Source of the DNA: Ascaphus truei
Lineage: Eukaryota; Chordata; Amphibia; Anura; Ascaphidae
Assembly (NCBI GenBank): GCA_036426205.1
Contig: CM071570.1
Span: 8,129,013 to 8,193,012 of the forward strand
Reading direction: 5' to 3'
DNA length: 64,000 bases
The notes beneath the pieces are model-generated. The model did not search any database. It was given only the letters and a program-made list of their open reading frames with translations, and was not told where the DNA came from. A program made the translations under genes and the position numbers. This document shows positions 36,145 to 47,118 of the stretch, in pieces (position 1 is the stretch's first letter; each line of letters begins with the position of its first letter).

Positions 36145-38297
36145 CATGTGTATGTGAGAGCCCAGTTATCTCCATGTGTATGTGAGAGCCCGGTGATCTT
36201 CACGTGTATGTGAGAGCCCAGTGATCTCCATGTGTATGTGAGAGCCCGGTGATCTTCACGTGTATGTGAGAGCCCAGTGATCTCCATGTGTATGTGAGAG
36301 CCCAGTGATCTTCATGTGTATGTGAGAGCCCAGTGATCTTCATGTGTATGTGAGAGCCCAGTTATCTCCATGTGTATGTGAGAGCCCAGTGATCTCCATG
36401 TGTATGTGAGAGCCCAGTTATCTCCATGTGTATGTGAGAGCCCAGTGATATTTCATGTGTATGTGAGAGCCCCGTTATTCCATGTGTACAGTATGTGGAG
36501 CCAGCGTTATCTCCATTTGTATTGGAGCCCATGATTTCATGTGGTGTGAGAGCCCAGTTATCTCCATGTGTAATGTGAGAGCCCAGTGATCTCATCTGTA
36601 TGTGAGAGCCCAATGATCTTCAGTGTATTGTGAGAGCCAGTGATCTGTTCCATGTGTATGTGAGAGCCAGTGATTCATGTGTATGTGAGAGCCAGTTATC
36701 TCCATGTGTCAAGTATGTGAGAGCCCAGTTATTCATGTGTACAGTATGTGAGAGCCAGTTATCTCCATTGTATGTGAGAGCCGTGTTTTCATGTGTATGG
36801 AGAGCCCAATTATCTCCTGATGTAAGTATGTGAGAGCCCAGTTATCTCCTAGTGTATGTGAGAGCCCAGTGATCTCCATGTGTATGTGAGAGCCCAGTGA
36901 TCTCATCTGTAGTGAGAGCCCAGTATCTCAGTGTACGTATGGAGAGCCCAGTTATCTCCATGTGTATGTGAGAGCCCAGTGATCTCAGTGTATGTGAAGG
37001 CCAGTGATCTTACATGTTGTGGAGGCAGTTATCTCTATGGTTACATGTATTATGTGAGAGCCCAGTTATCTCAGTGTACAGTATGTGAGAGCCCGTATCT
37101 CCATTTGTTGTGAGAGCCCAGTGATTTTCATGTGTATGTGGGAGCCCAATTATCTCCATGTGTATGTGAGAGCCAGCTGATACTTCATGTGTATGTGAGA
37201 GCCCATGATCTACTGTGTATGTGAGAGCCCAGTGATCTTCAGTGTATGTGAGAGCCCAGTGATCTTCATGTGTATGGGAGAGCCCAGTGATCTCCATGTG
37301 TATGTGAGAGCCACGTGATCTCCATGTGTATGTGAGAGTCCAGTATCTCATGTGTTATGTGAGAGCCAGTGATATCTCCATGTGTATGTGAGAGCCCAGT
37401 GATCTCCATTGTATGTGAGAGCCCAGTGATCTCATGTGTATGTGAGGCCAAGTTATCTCCTGTGTATGAGAGCCCAGTGATTTCATGGTATGTGATGAGC
37501 CCAGTGATCTCCATTGTATGGAGAGCCCAGTGATCTCCATGTGTAGGTGAAGAGCCCAGTTGATCTCCTGTGTATGTGAGAGCCCAGTGATCTTTCATGT
37601 GTATGTGAGAGCCCAGTAGTGATTCTCATGTGATATGTGAGAGCCAGTTATCTCCATGTGTATGTGAGAGCCCAGTGATCTCCAGTGTATGTGAGAGCCA
37701 GTGATTTCATGTGTATTGTGAGGCACCAGTTGATCTCATGTGTCATGTGAGAGCCCAGTGATCTCCATTGTGTATGTGAGAGCCCAGTGATCTATTGTGT
37801 GTAGATGTGAGAGCCCAGTGATTCTTCCAGTGTATGTGAGAGCCCAGTGATCCACATGTGTATGTGAGAGCCCAGTGTATCCATGTGGGTTGTGAGAGCC
37901 CAGTGATCTCCATGTGTATGTGAAGCCAGTGATCTCCATGTGTATGTGATGAGCCCAGTGATCTCCATGTGTAGTAGTGAGAGCCCAGTGATTCATGTGT
38001 ATGTGAGGCCCAGTGATCTCCATGTGTATGTGAGAGCCAGTGATCTCATGGTGTTGGAGCACGTGATCTCCATGTGTATGGGAGAGCCCAGTGATCTCAT
38101 GTGTATGTGAGAGCCAGTGATCTCTGTCAGTATGTGAGAGCCCAGTGATCTTCATGTGTTGTGAGAGACCGTGATCTCCATGTGTAGTGAGAGCCCAGTG
38201 ATCTACATGGGATGTGAGAGCCCAGTGATCTCCATGTGTATGTGAGAGCCCAGTGATCTCCATGTGTATGTGAGAGCCCAGTGATCTTCATGTGTAA
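36145..38297. repeat. 28-bp minisatellite, roughly 75 copies
   Basis: The unit is CATGTGTATGTGAGAGCCCA followed by GTGATCTC. Substitution variants (GTTATCTC, GTGATCTT) are distributed through the array. From 36145 to about 36450 the units are almost all full length. From there on, a large share lack one or a few bases, in ways that look random rather than inherited from unit to unit. Open frames of the LSHTHGDHWA type are artefacts. Confidence 0.95.
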
Positions 38298-38999
38298 CAT
38301 CTATAAGAAACCCATTGAATTTTACTCTCATGTATGAAGTGTTTGTTTTCTGGTCTATTAAAAGGTATAACTCATGACATAAATATTAATTTGAGCCAAT
38401 TTACTCCCATCTCATGAGATCTTTTTTCTCCCACCCTTGCCCCTACAATTACTAATACATTTAAGTACTCCCTCTGCTCTGGCACATGAGGGTCTTTTCA
38501 AGCTACCAGTATGACCACTAAAACATTGCCGTACACGACATGTTTTACATGGCATAGTGACTTTAATTATGACGATTATGTAAATGTTAAGCAAAATTAT
38601 GAATTTTCTGCCATCTCTGCACCTACGTGTAGATATATACCTTTTACTTGTAAAATTGGAAAATAAATCAGTTTTCTGGTAATTCTCCTCAAAAGCCAGC
38701 AGAGCAGAAAAACATGTGCTTATGCAGCAGTTCTCTCGCCAAAGAGCTCCTTATTTAGTTTCCCTCTTGCTTATCTTTGCTCGCTTCCTTATCTGCGGAA
38801 TACACAAATCACATTTGCCTGCAAATGCTCTGCAGCTCTCCCTTGTGTAGCAATACCGGGAACCCCTTCCTTTAAACTCCATGCTTAAAACGACTACAGA
38901 TATTCTTTCTTGTGAAATTAACATAGCTTGCAGGACACAGAAGGCTGCCCTTAAATGTAAGCACAAATTGTGCTGTGCATCTTACCTCACCATGTTTAG
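38298..38999. other. Unassigned DNA
   Basis: No gene or repeat boundary is evident. Confidence 0.4.
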
Positions 39000-39238
39000 A
39001 TAGTGTACGTGTGCTGTTACTTGTCACCGTTTTATTACCCTTCCAATTTCTTCAAACACCCCTCTGTCACCCCACCTTATCTAAATCTGTTTCCCAAACC
39101 TCTGTTTTAGCCATAGATTCCTTTGTAAACCAGTATTGCCGACCTTAGGAAGAGAGCAGAACTCTCGAAAGCTTGTCCTGTGACATAAATTGTTAGTCCA
39201 AATAAAACAGGTATCACCTAATACTGAAGAACTCATTT
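39000..39238 (+). mobile_element. Penelope-like 3' end fragment
   Basis: AGAACTCTCGAAAGCTTGTC, then TGACATAAATTGTTAGTCCA and GGTATCACCTAATAC match the 3' end of the copy at 46080-46890 in the same order. Upstream text (ACCTTATCTAAATCTGTTTC) also matches. The element is truncated on the left and abuts a CT repeat on the right, a typical tail. Confidence 0.65.
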
Positions 39239-39244
39239 ATTCCC

Positions 39245-39247
39245 TCT

Positions 39248-39297
<50 letters not shown>
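39245..39297. repeat. CT dinucleotide microsatellite
   Basis: CTCC units pass into an uninterrupted CT run of about 40 bases, directly downstream of the Penelope-like 3' end. Confidence 0.95.
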
Positions 39298-39299
<2 letters not shown>

Positions 39300-41017
39300 C
39301 CAATTATGGAAACAAAAAAGCTTACTAGACTCAAAGACTGGAGGCCTGATCTAAATGTAAATATCTTTGACCATATCAGATAGAAAAAAAAGCAATTCCC
39401 CACGTGAATTCCCATAAGACCTCAGCATCAGAGCATTTTATAATACATTGCCCCAACCCCCCATTACGAATTTGAAAATGTTGAAAAAAAAAGCTTCTGT
39501 CGGGCGGAAAAAGAAAGAGACAGAAGAGAAACCGACAATAGGGACAGTCATATCTACGATATACAGAGAAGAGTAGAGCCTGCAATCTAAAGCACCAATC
39601 CCTAAATTCGTACCCAATGGGAAAGAGACTGGGGATGACCTGGGACGACGAAAGAGTGGAATGCTATATTCCTAGGAGCCAAAAAAGTTCTATATGACCA
39701 CACTGAAGGACGAACGAATATAAAGTTTGATGAGATGGTTACCTCACCCCAATCACAATTTAGCTAAAGTGTTTGTACCAGCGGTCCATCCACAGTGCTG
39801 ACCTCTAAAAAGTGTGGAGAAAACAGTGACATGTTACATATGCGGTGGCTGCCACCAGACTGATATAACCACCTAGGGAAAAAATCAGAAATTGGATTTC
39901 AGAGAGGAATATTTGATCCTCACTATTCCCCCAGACCAGTGGCTGTTTCTCATGAACGACCCCAAAGGGCCTACAAAAACTTCACACCAATAACTAATTG
40001 CAAATTTGCCTAGGCTACTCGGGGGGTTTGCGAGATCGCAAGCACTATGGAAACGCCCACTATTCCAATATCCCAAAGATTCGGAATAGTATTTGGTTTA
40101 TCTGCAGATGGAAAAGTTAACGAGCTTGTAATGACAACTGGGACAATTATCTAAAAGTTTGAGGCCCCCGGCTTGCCCCAAAACAGACACCTGGGGTGGA
40201 GCGTACACAATTTGGCGTATAATAGTAAAATGCGTTCTCCTTTGGGGGACATAAAATCTACCCCACACCTAGGAACCTTATATTCCTACGTTTTTCACAA
40301 TCACTTACGGGAGGAAGACTTATAGGATATGTAAAAACTACACAACATAGTTACATACAGCTTGACTCCCCCGCATAATCATGGCTGTCGTTAATAATTC
40401 TCCTATCTCCACGCTCCCCCCCCCCCCTTTCCTCATCCCCCCGTGTGATCTCGCCTCATCCTATCCTATCTTATTCTCCCGCCACCCTTGCCCTCCTCCC
40501 GTCCCACGGCTTTCACCGTCTCAGTACTCGACTCTCTCGACCAACGACCTTACTATTCCCCCCTTTTCGCCTAAGCTCGTTTCTTTCTCAACAATATTCT
40601 TGTCCTTTTTTACGTTCACTCTTCCTCTCGGTTAATTGTTTCCCCTCTACCTCCCATCACGAGTTGAACATAGTCCTCACGCTGGCCAGGTGTTCCCCGG
40701 ACGGCAGATTGAGTAGTCGTGGATAAACCGGTCCCTCTCTCCTCTCCCCCACCCCTCCTGGTACTCCTCCCACCACAACCACCTGGTGGGGGTTTTTGGG
40801 GGGGTGTATTTATTTATTTACCCCAGTACCTTACACCATGACGATTCCACTCACGTGGTTAAGTAGGGCTCGAAAGAAAAACTAGTGAGTTCATTTTATG
40901 CTGGTGTTATGTGTATATTGAGATGCTAAATATGCACATGATGTCTTTTTTTTTATGTATATCATGAGCTTACGGATAATAAAATCAACCAGTTATAAAA
41001 AACAAAACAAAACAATA
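39300..41017 (+). mobile_element. 5'-truncated L1-like LINE 3' end
   Basis: The C-terminal ORF2 region is recognisable by CGENSDMLHMRW at 39813-39848 (the Cys/His knuckle region of L1 ORF2) and by DQWLFLMNDPKGPTKTSHQ at about 39935-39990. Stops and frameshifts are abundant. A pyrimidine-rich 3' untranslated region (40410-40860) with a G-run follows, then AATAAA at 40978-40983 and an AACAAAACAA-type tail. It is a second L1-like copy, not contiguous with the one at 1-3540. Confidence 0.75.
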
Positions 41018-41145
41018 CATAGGTGTGGGGGGACTATACATAAACAACCAAATTATGGGATTAGAAAGCCACAAAATCTTTTCACAAATCAAAGAAAGAA
41101 GGCAGAAAAAAAAAGGTCATAAATTGGAGGATCTGTAATTTATCC

Positions 41146-41556
41146 CAGGGGCAAGAGGGCCTATGCAGAAAGGGGCCCGAAACATGCACTTCGCCAGGGT
41201 TTCAATTTTACGCCAGGTTTTTGGCCCGGTGTCTATAAACCTCGACTGTATGAAGGACGGAGCCGCCGAGAATACCTGGCGAATGATATGGCCACCCCAC
41301 CCATTTGATAAACTGCTAGTAATCCGGGTGGCGAGCGGATGCCTGCCTGGAGAAGAAACTGCGAGAAAGAAGCCGTCCCCTGGCGAGATGTATTTGCAGC
41401 AGAGAGAGGAGAGATCCGCTGCTTCTCTCAGTTGCAAAGTCGGCACATTAAAAAAAAATTTTTTTTAAAGACATTTTTATTCATAGTGCTACATGTGCAG
41501 GGGGTCTCCGGAGCTGAACCACATTGGTTCAGGTCTGGGGGACCCCCTAATTCCCG
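41146..41556. mobile_element. MITE fragments in tandem
   Basis: AGAGGGCCTATGCAGAAAGG at 41155 is a one-sided match to the ends of the Harbinger-like MITE at 15544-16035. At 41500-41556, GGGGTCTCCGGAGCTGAACC and its partial inverse TTCAGGTCTGGGGGACCCCC form a small foldback of the family at 14433-14752. An A-run joined to a T-run lies at about 41452-41467. Confidence 0.6.
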
Positions 41557-41574
41557 ATGAACAGACACCTTTAG

Positions 41575-42250
41575 GTAGTAAATAACAAAAAAACAACGCA
41601 ACACAACGCTCATAAGTGCATTTAAAAGTATAGTAAGACGTAAATCAATAAGGTAATATTGTGGTACATCAATTAAAATTCAAATAAGCATTTTGGGGTT
41701 AAGTTACCCATTAACACACTGCTGCACCCCGTGACAGATGTATAAGCATGGGAACCGACCCCCCCATTGCAACAACAACTGTGGACCGGATCGTTGTCAT
41801 CTACTGGGACTGGCTGGTGCGTTAAGTCCCCAGTGATTCGAATGGGTAAGTAGGGGGAGTCCTAAACGTCCCCGGTTAAAACGTGAGCCAAGTGTCCAGC
41901 ACTTGCGGCTCAATGGGGAGCAAGCCGTGTGGCCCGCGGTTCTCGCGACGGCTGGTCTCTCTCCTTCTGTCACCGCACACAGCACGTCACGGGTTAGTGA
42001 GCACCTACAACTCGCATCATCGTCACAGTACTTCTACGGTGGCCGGATCAGTTATATAACGGGGCAGAGAGTCAATAAGCCACAATTCCAACGGCGTTTC
42101 GAAACCGTTAAACGGTTCTTTCCCATCAGGGATTAAAGAGATGGTACCAATAAAACTGACACTTAAAATACCCCACTGCTAGCAAGCCCATTGGGTCCGT
42201 GCTTGAAGGGCGTTCTATCCAATGGGATAGCGGCCAAGGGGGGAGTGGTG
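41575..42250 (-). mobile_element. Penelope-like terminal repeat region, probable
   Basis: It shares ACAACGCTCATAAGTG and an overall layout with 13266-14130 and has the signature GGCGTTTCGAAACCGTTAAA followed by CATCAGGGATTAAAG at 42091-42138. No coding frame is recognisable. The rest includes GC-rich patches such as CTCGCGACGGC. Confidence 0.5.
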
Positions 42251-42654
42251 AACTCTTACAGAAAAAAAACTCTCAACAACAACTAGAAATTCTATATCAC
42301 AAACACCACAATTATATAGGAAAGCGATTCTTAAAACAAAATAAAAAACATTAATCAGATAACCTAATCCAAAACAATTACAATCTAAACAATGTGTATA
42401 CAATAGCAATCAGAATACCATACATGGAGTAGGGACTTAAAATGGAATGAAAAACTTTAGACCACTAAAAATGATGGAAAGGAATGATTAAACGTGAAAG
42501 AAGAAGAAACCCAGAACGGGGACAAGGGGAAATGAACCGTAGCAAAGAAGCATGCGACAGTAGTAGAAAGAAGGGGAAATCCCGAGAAGGGTAAACAGCG
42601 AGGGGCATATCCAATTGACATAAAAAATTGGAATAACGACAGACGGACCCGGAG

Positions 42655-42870
42655 AAAGAATGGATGAGAGAGAAAAGGAGATGAGAGAGATAAAAGAGAA
42701 GGTAGAGATGAAGAGTAAGGACGAGAGAGAGAGGTAAAGAGAGAGAGAGACACGCAGAAGAGAGAGAGAGAGAGAGATGAGAGAAGCAGGCAGAGAGAAG
42801 ATGAGAGAGAGAACGAAGAGAGAGAAGATAGAGACATAGAGACAGAGAAAGAGAGACTAAGACGAAAGCA
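42655..42870. repeat. GA-rich low-complexity tract
   Basis: AGAGAGAGATG-type units form a degenerate purine-rich stretch. The Ser/Leu-rich minus-strand open frame is an artefact. Confidence 0.85.
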
Positions 42871-42984
42871 AAGATTCCCCCCAGAAATGACAGAAAGTAG
42901 AGACAGAAAGAAATTCTTAGATAGACTAGGATTAGATGAGTAGTATATTATATTTATATATATATCATATGTAGTAGGTATCAG

Positions 42985-44074
42985 TATCCGTTGTTAGCCG
43001 AGCCGCCTTCCATAATCCAAAATAAATAGATGATACCGTTCTGTGGCTACGAAATGCTTTTTTTGTGCGAGCTTTCGAGATACACTGATCTCTTCTTCCA
43101 GCGATGTTGTTCACATGAATGAAGCAAGGATAACTTAAAAACAGGTCTCTTGGAATGTATCTGTGCTTGTCCTTCCCCCGGTGTGGATGTGTTATGGCTA
43201 GAGGTGTCAAAGGGTAACTGAAAGCAAGTGGAAGAAAGAGTGTGTATGTGTATCAGTGTGATAATAAATGAGAGGAGAGAGCCCACAATATAAACAGTGC
43301 TCTACACAGGTTTGTGTGTGGAGTGAGAGGGATATAATGGTGTGGGTGGGTGTGGAAATGTGAGAGTTTGTAGCACAACTAAAAGTGTGTGTGGATACTA
43401 TGTGGTCCTATTGGTGTATATGGATGGAAATATAAGGAGTATTAGTATGTGTGAGAGACGAGAGCTGTGTGTGCATACATATAGCCACAGTATGTACAGA
43501 CATGCCTTTAGCGCTCATGGAAGAGAGTTCGCTAGTGTCAGTAATGGCTCATAAAATTTCGATCTCTGTTTAGGCCCATGCCTAAGTGTCCCGAACAGTT
43601 GCATAAATTGATTCATGCAACCGTCCTCTTTCGGGGTTTTAAGATTACTTGAGTGGAAACCCTCAGATCGTTCATCTTTATGGCCAGAGTCAGAGAAATG
43701 TTGCGCCAGAGGACTGTCTCTGTTACAGCTGTGATGCTGGTGGCGATGCGGTTCATTTCTTGTTTAGCCCCTGTCCTGTCTCACCTAAGTAGTAGCAGCC
43801 CCTGGGCATTCATGCACAGATATGATGAGGTCACCGACATTGCTGGAGGCAAAGCTGAACCCTCCTTGATTTTTATTCCCGATTCTTGTGTGGATTGTAT
43901 TGTCCACTGTAGAATTGCGCAGGTTTACATCTTGGGTTCTGGCATGGTTTGTCCCGCATTCAGTTGTACTGCTGAATTACTTTACTCTCACCTATATATC
44001 TTGAGATATTGGGTTCTGTATGATAATAAGGGTGCTTCAGGAAGACCTGTTGCAGCGTTGTCGCCCAGGGGGTC
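42985..44074 (-). mobile_element. Penelope-like element, GIY-YIG end, minus strand
   Basis: Read from 44074 down, the minus strand gives a Cys-rich linker (CGxxRCKxx-like remnants near 43940), then GCYYLGETGQG (about 43805-43770), the start of a GIY-YIG endonuclease fold, then PxGEHFS-like, LKGN-like and GLNRD-like pieces to about 43560. A 3' region rich in ACACAC and CACACCC follows and ends with CTTCTTCCAGCGATGTTG-inverse, TCTCGAAAGCT and GGTATCATCTATTTATTTTG near 43010. The frame is repeatedly broken. It is the longer of two copies that face each other here. The family is inferred from domain content; GIY-YIG endonucleases joined to a reverse transcriptase define Penelope-like elements. 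Confidence 0.7.
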
Positions 44075-44587
44075 TTACTACATAGGTGAGACAGGACAGG
44101 GGCTAAACAGAGAATGAACCTGCATCGCCACAGCATCACACGCGGACAAGGAGACAGTCCTGTTGGCGAACATTTCTTGACTCTGGCCATAAGATTGAAC
44201 TATCTGAGGTTGCCCATACTCAAAGGTAATCTTAAAAACCCCGAAGACGAGACGGTTTGCCATGAATACAAATTTACGCACTTTTCGGGACACATTAGCA
44301 GTGGCCTAAGACGATCGAAATTTTATGAGTCATTACTGACACTAGCGAACCTCTTCCATGAGCGCTAAAGGCCATGTCTGTACATACTGTGGCCATTGTA
44401 TGCACAACGCTGTCTGGCACACATACAATACTGCCTTATATTTCCATCCATATACACCCAATAGGGACCACATAGAATCCACACACTTTTAGTCTGTGCT
44501 AAAACTCACTCCACATTTCCACACCCACCCACACCCATTTATATCCCTTCTCACTCCACACACACCTTGTGTAGAGCACTGTTTATA
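44075..44587 (+). mobile_element. Penelope-like element, GIY-YIG end, plus strand
   Basis: YYIGETGQGLNRE begins at about 44076 and, after a one-base shift near 44114, MNLHRHSITRGQGDSPVGEHF continues. Then come NYLRLPILKGNLKNPEDE and a decayed FTHFSGHISSGL segment. The 3' region (44385-44587, ending GTAGAGCACTGTTTATA) is the inverse of 43282-43540. The copy stops abruptly where Gypsy-like gag sequence starts. Confidence 0.72.
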
Positions 44588-44588
44588 A

Positions 44589-44791
44589 GGGGCTGCCGCT
44601 GCCAGTGGAAGGTTACTGATAGTCCCCCTCAGGATCTCGAGTTCCTGCTGTAAGCCCTGAGCGAACCGCTGTTGCTCCTCTCTCAGCAAGCGGTTTGTCT
44701 CTTGCTGGTTTGCATTCGCCTGTTGCAGGGCTTCATTCGCGTCTTTCTGGACAGCGACATTGCGTACCAGCGCACTCACCACGTCTTCCAT
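44589..44791 (-). pseudogene. Gypsy-like gag N-terminal fragment
   Basis: The minus-strand frame starts MEDVVSALVRNVAVQKDANE and is rich in Gln, Asn, Glu and Leu (QQANANQQETNRLLREEQQ), like the coiled-coil start of gag in vertebrate Gypsy elements. It is open for 67 codons and then runs into the Penelope-like copy at 44588. The gag core, protease and polymerase are absent. Confidence 0.65.
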
Positions 44792-44853
44792 CTTGTTTGG
44801 AGAGTTTTTTTTTTTTTTTTAAAGTTCTTTAACCCCCAGACCTTTTAGTGTTC

Positions 44854-44871
44854 TGCCCGCATTCTCCACCA
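44854..44871 (-). promoter_or_regulatory. Putative tRNA primer-binding site
   Basis: Two bases after the LTR end the minus strand reads TGGTGGAGAATGCGGGC. A TGG start next to the LTR fits a primer-binding site complementary to a tRNA CCA end. I did not identify the tRNA. Confidence 0.5.
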
Positions 44872-44873
44872 TA

Positions 44874-45453
44874 TGTGACAAACAGCTTACTCCGGGGCTC
44901 CGCTGCTTGTCCGGGACGGTTAGAACACGGTCTTTTGGGGTAGGTTAAATGAGGAGGCGTCACGTACTGTTCCTTTAAACAGGCTGTGCCTGGTTTATTC
45001 AGTCCCAGGCACTGAGACTGCCACAGTGCATATAACAAAACACATCAAAACAAAAGCTGCTCACCTGAGCGATAACTTAACTTAGATTTCCCTAACTCAG
45101 GGTGGAAGTGGCTTTTCCACTTTCCAACAACAAAACAAGGTACTTTTGCAGAGTTAGCCAAATGAATAGAACAATTGAACCTGTGTGGGGAAGGGGCTTC
45201 TCCCCACTGTGTTCAGCAGCCTTCCAGGCTCTGGAGAAGAGACAAGAGCAAACAGGAAATCAGTCTTACATACCTGATTTCTAATTAGCATGACAGGTGA
45301 CAGAAATCCCTCAGTTCCAGCGCTTGCCCAAAACTGTGGGATGGAGTGCATGTATTATAAGGCTGCACTCCCAGGCCAGACAGGATAGAAACTGTTCAGT
45401 ATCCTGGGAGCCCTATATATGGAATTTATTACCATCCCCTGGTTTCTGTCACA
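44874..45453 (-). repeat. 580-bp LTR, minus orientation
   Basis: It begins TGTGACAGAAACC and ends GTTTGTCACA on the minus strand, giving the inverted terminal repeat TGTGACA. The sense strand carries GACTGAATAAACCAGG, with AATAAA near 44995, a likely poly(A) signal about 120 bp from the end. The flank beyond 45453 is ATATA, but the partner flank is gone. Confidence 0.78.
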
Positions 45454-45472
45454 ATATATATATATATATAAT

Positions 45473-45899
45473 CAAATGGAAATATTACTGTATGTTCATT
45501 TGCATGTCTTAGACAGGTCTGCAACCCCGCCTTTCACCATTATCACCCAGCACCCAGCACTTCCACTACAGCAAGGGATTCTGGGAAATGACATGCAAAT
45601 GAGCACACAGTGCAACTTTTTGCTTTAAAACCATTTTTAACATGGTTCCCTACAGGCTGGCTATGCATCTTAACCCTGGCTGTGCTCAAAGCTGTGACCA
45701 TGAAGCAAGCTTAAGCCTATAGGGAACCATGTTAAAAATGGTTTTGAAGCAAAAAGTGGCACTGTGTGCTCATTTGCATGTCATTTCCCAGAATCCCTTG
45801 CTGCAGTGGAAGTGCTGTGTGCTGGGTGATAATGGTGAAAGGCGGGGTTGCAGACCTGTCTAAGACATGCAAATGAGCGTACAGTAATATTTCCATTTG
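45473..45899. mobile_element. Complete foldback MITE, 180-bp arms
   Basis: The arms at 45473-45652 and 45719-45899 are inverted copies at about 95% identity by eye. They start CAAATGGAAATATTACTGTA and meet at TAACATGGTTCCCTA. A 66-bp loop lies between. Each arm contains TTTGCATGTC and an inverted GACATGCAAAT about 100 bp later. Single-arm relatives occur at 18165, 26063 and 61431. There is no coding capacity. Confidence 0.9.
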
Positions 45900-46079
45900 C
45901 TATATGCTTTTCTGTGGAGGGTTGTTGTCACTTTTTTTTACCCACCATAACTTAAATAAGTATATATAAGTATATATATAGAAGTATATATATAAGTATA
46001 TAAATATAATCAAATTTCAGCTTGCACTCAATGTACTAAAAAACATCAACAGGTGCCAGTCTCTAATAATAATATTAGA

Positions 46080-46890
46080 ACAACATTACCATTGTCACGT
46101 CCGGTAAAGGAAGATTGCACTCAGATCAGTATAGGCAAAAAAGTCTGTATTAGGCATCAATACAAAATGAACAGGCCGCCCAATCCGACGTTTCGGTTCC
46201 GGAGTGGAACCTTTCTCAAGGGGGGTGCAAAGACAGACTGACACACAGACATATATATACCTTCACCACATGTGACCAAACACCTGTGCTCAATTACCTG
46301 AGTGCAGTCTTCCATCCCCAAAACCAGCCAAAAACTACAAGGAAGAATGAATATGCACAGACACTCTATACTCCATCACGAAGAAGGAAGATACTGCTCA
46401 CCTGTGGGACATCACTTCTCACAACCAGATCATTCCATAAATGATTTAAAAATCAAAATCCTCAATGGAATGTTTAAAAGCTCCCAAGAACGGAAAACAT
46501 TTGAACTCAGAATGATAAGACTCTTTGACACCAAAACCAAAGGACTTAATGCGGACATGGGTTTTCTCACACCCTATCAAAATTGTTTGTAATCATCCTG
46601 CTTGCCTCAATTCTTATCCACACTTTCTCTCCCCCCCAGCATCCCTTCCCCTCCCCACCTTTCTTTGACACTGTCCCCTGGCTTCAAACACTTAACACCC
46701 AACCTTATCTACAGTAAATATCTGGGTTTTTTTCCCCTCTCTCTACACTGTATTAGCCATTGAATCCTTTGTATATCAGTATTGCTTGACCTGAAGAAGA
46801 GAGGAGAACTCTCGAAAGCTTTTCCTATGACATAAATTGTTAGTCCAATAAAAAAGGTACACCTGATACGAAGAATCATTTATCTGCACT
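46080..46890 (+). mobile_element. Penelope-like element, 3' third
   Basis: A GIY-YIG type C-terminus is readable from about 46302 to 46592: SSIPKTSQKLQGRMNMHRHS (decayed YIGETSQKL), then SPVGHHFSQPDHSINDLKIK, KSSQERKTFELRMIRLFDTK and GLNADMGFLTPY. A C-rich 3' region follows, then GAGAACTCTCGAAAGCTTTT and TTAGTCCAATAAAAAAGGTA. The left edge at 46080-46230 has the inverted CGACGTTTCGG...CCTTTCTCAAGG signature. This is the best-preserved of the GIY-YIG fragments in the window. Confidence 0.72.
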
Positions 46891-46932
46891 ATAGCAACTG
46901 GGCCTAACACAGGGCTCTATTTTCTGCTTTAT

Positions 46933-46935
<3 letters not shown>

Positions 46936-46974
<39 letters not shown>
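46936..46974. repeat. AT dinucleotide microsatellite
   Basis: About 19 uninterrupted AT copies. Confidence 0.97.
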
Positions 46975-46978
<4 letters not shown>

Positions 46979-47023
46979 TTGCCTGTAGATATTCAAAATT
47001 CTATTTATTAATACCCCCTGGCA

Positions 47024-47118
47024 AACAACATGGAAAATGGGTGACGTTTTGGACTAAAACAGGAGCTTGACAAAGGACTGTTTTAGTCCGAAACAGCGCC
47101 CATTTTTCTATATGTTGT
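47024..47118. repeat. Inverted repeat with GTTTTGGACTAAAACAG arms
   Basis: ACAACATGGAAAATGGGTGA and GTTTTGGACTAAAACAG on the left pair with CTGTTTTAGTCCGAAAC and CCCATTTTTCTATATGTTGT on the right. The loop is GAGCTTGACAAAGGA. The GACGTTTTGG and CTTGACAAAGGA motifs resemble the Penelope-type signature. Confidence 0.75.

Larger units (their letters stand above)
44588..45453 (-). mobile_element. 5' end of a Gypsy-like LTR retrotransposon
   Basis: In minus-strand order this is an LTR (45453-44874), a probable primer-binding site, an A-rich leader (poly-T on plus at about 44804-44820) and a gag start. The remainder of the element and the second LTR are not present, so only the 5' end survives. 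Confidence 0.75.

Noticed and set aside
36145..38297. CRISPR-like array of 28-bp repeats
   Set aside because: Units abut directly with no spacers; it is a minisatellite.
43653..44117. A 154-codon plus-strand frame ending in YYIGETGQ as a real protein
   Set aside because: Only the last 15 residues are sense Penelope-like sequence; the rest is antisense of the opposite copy.
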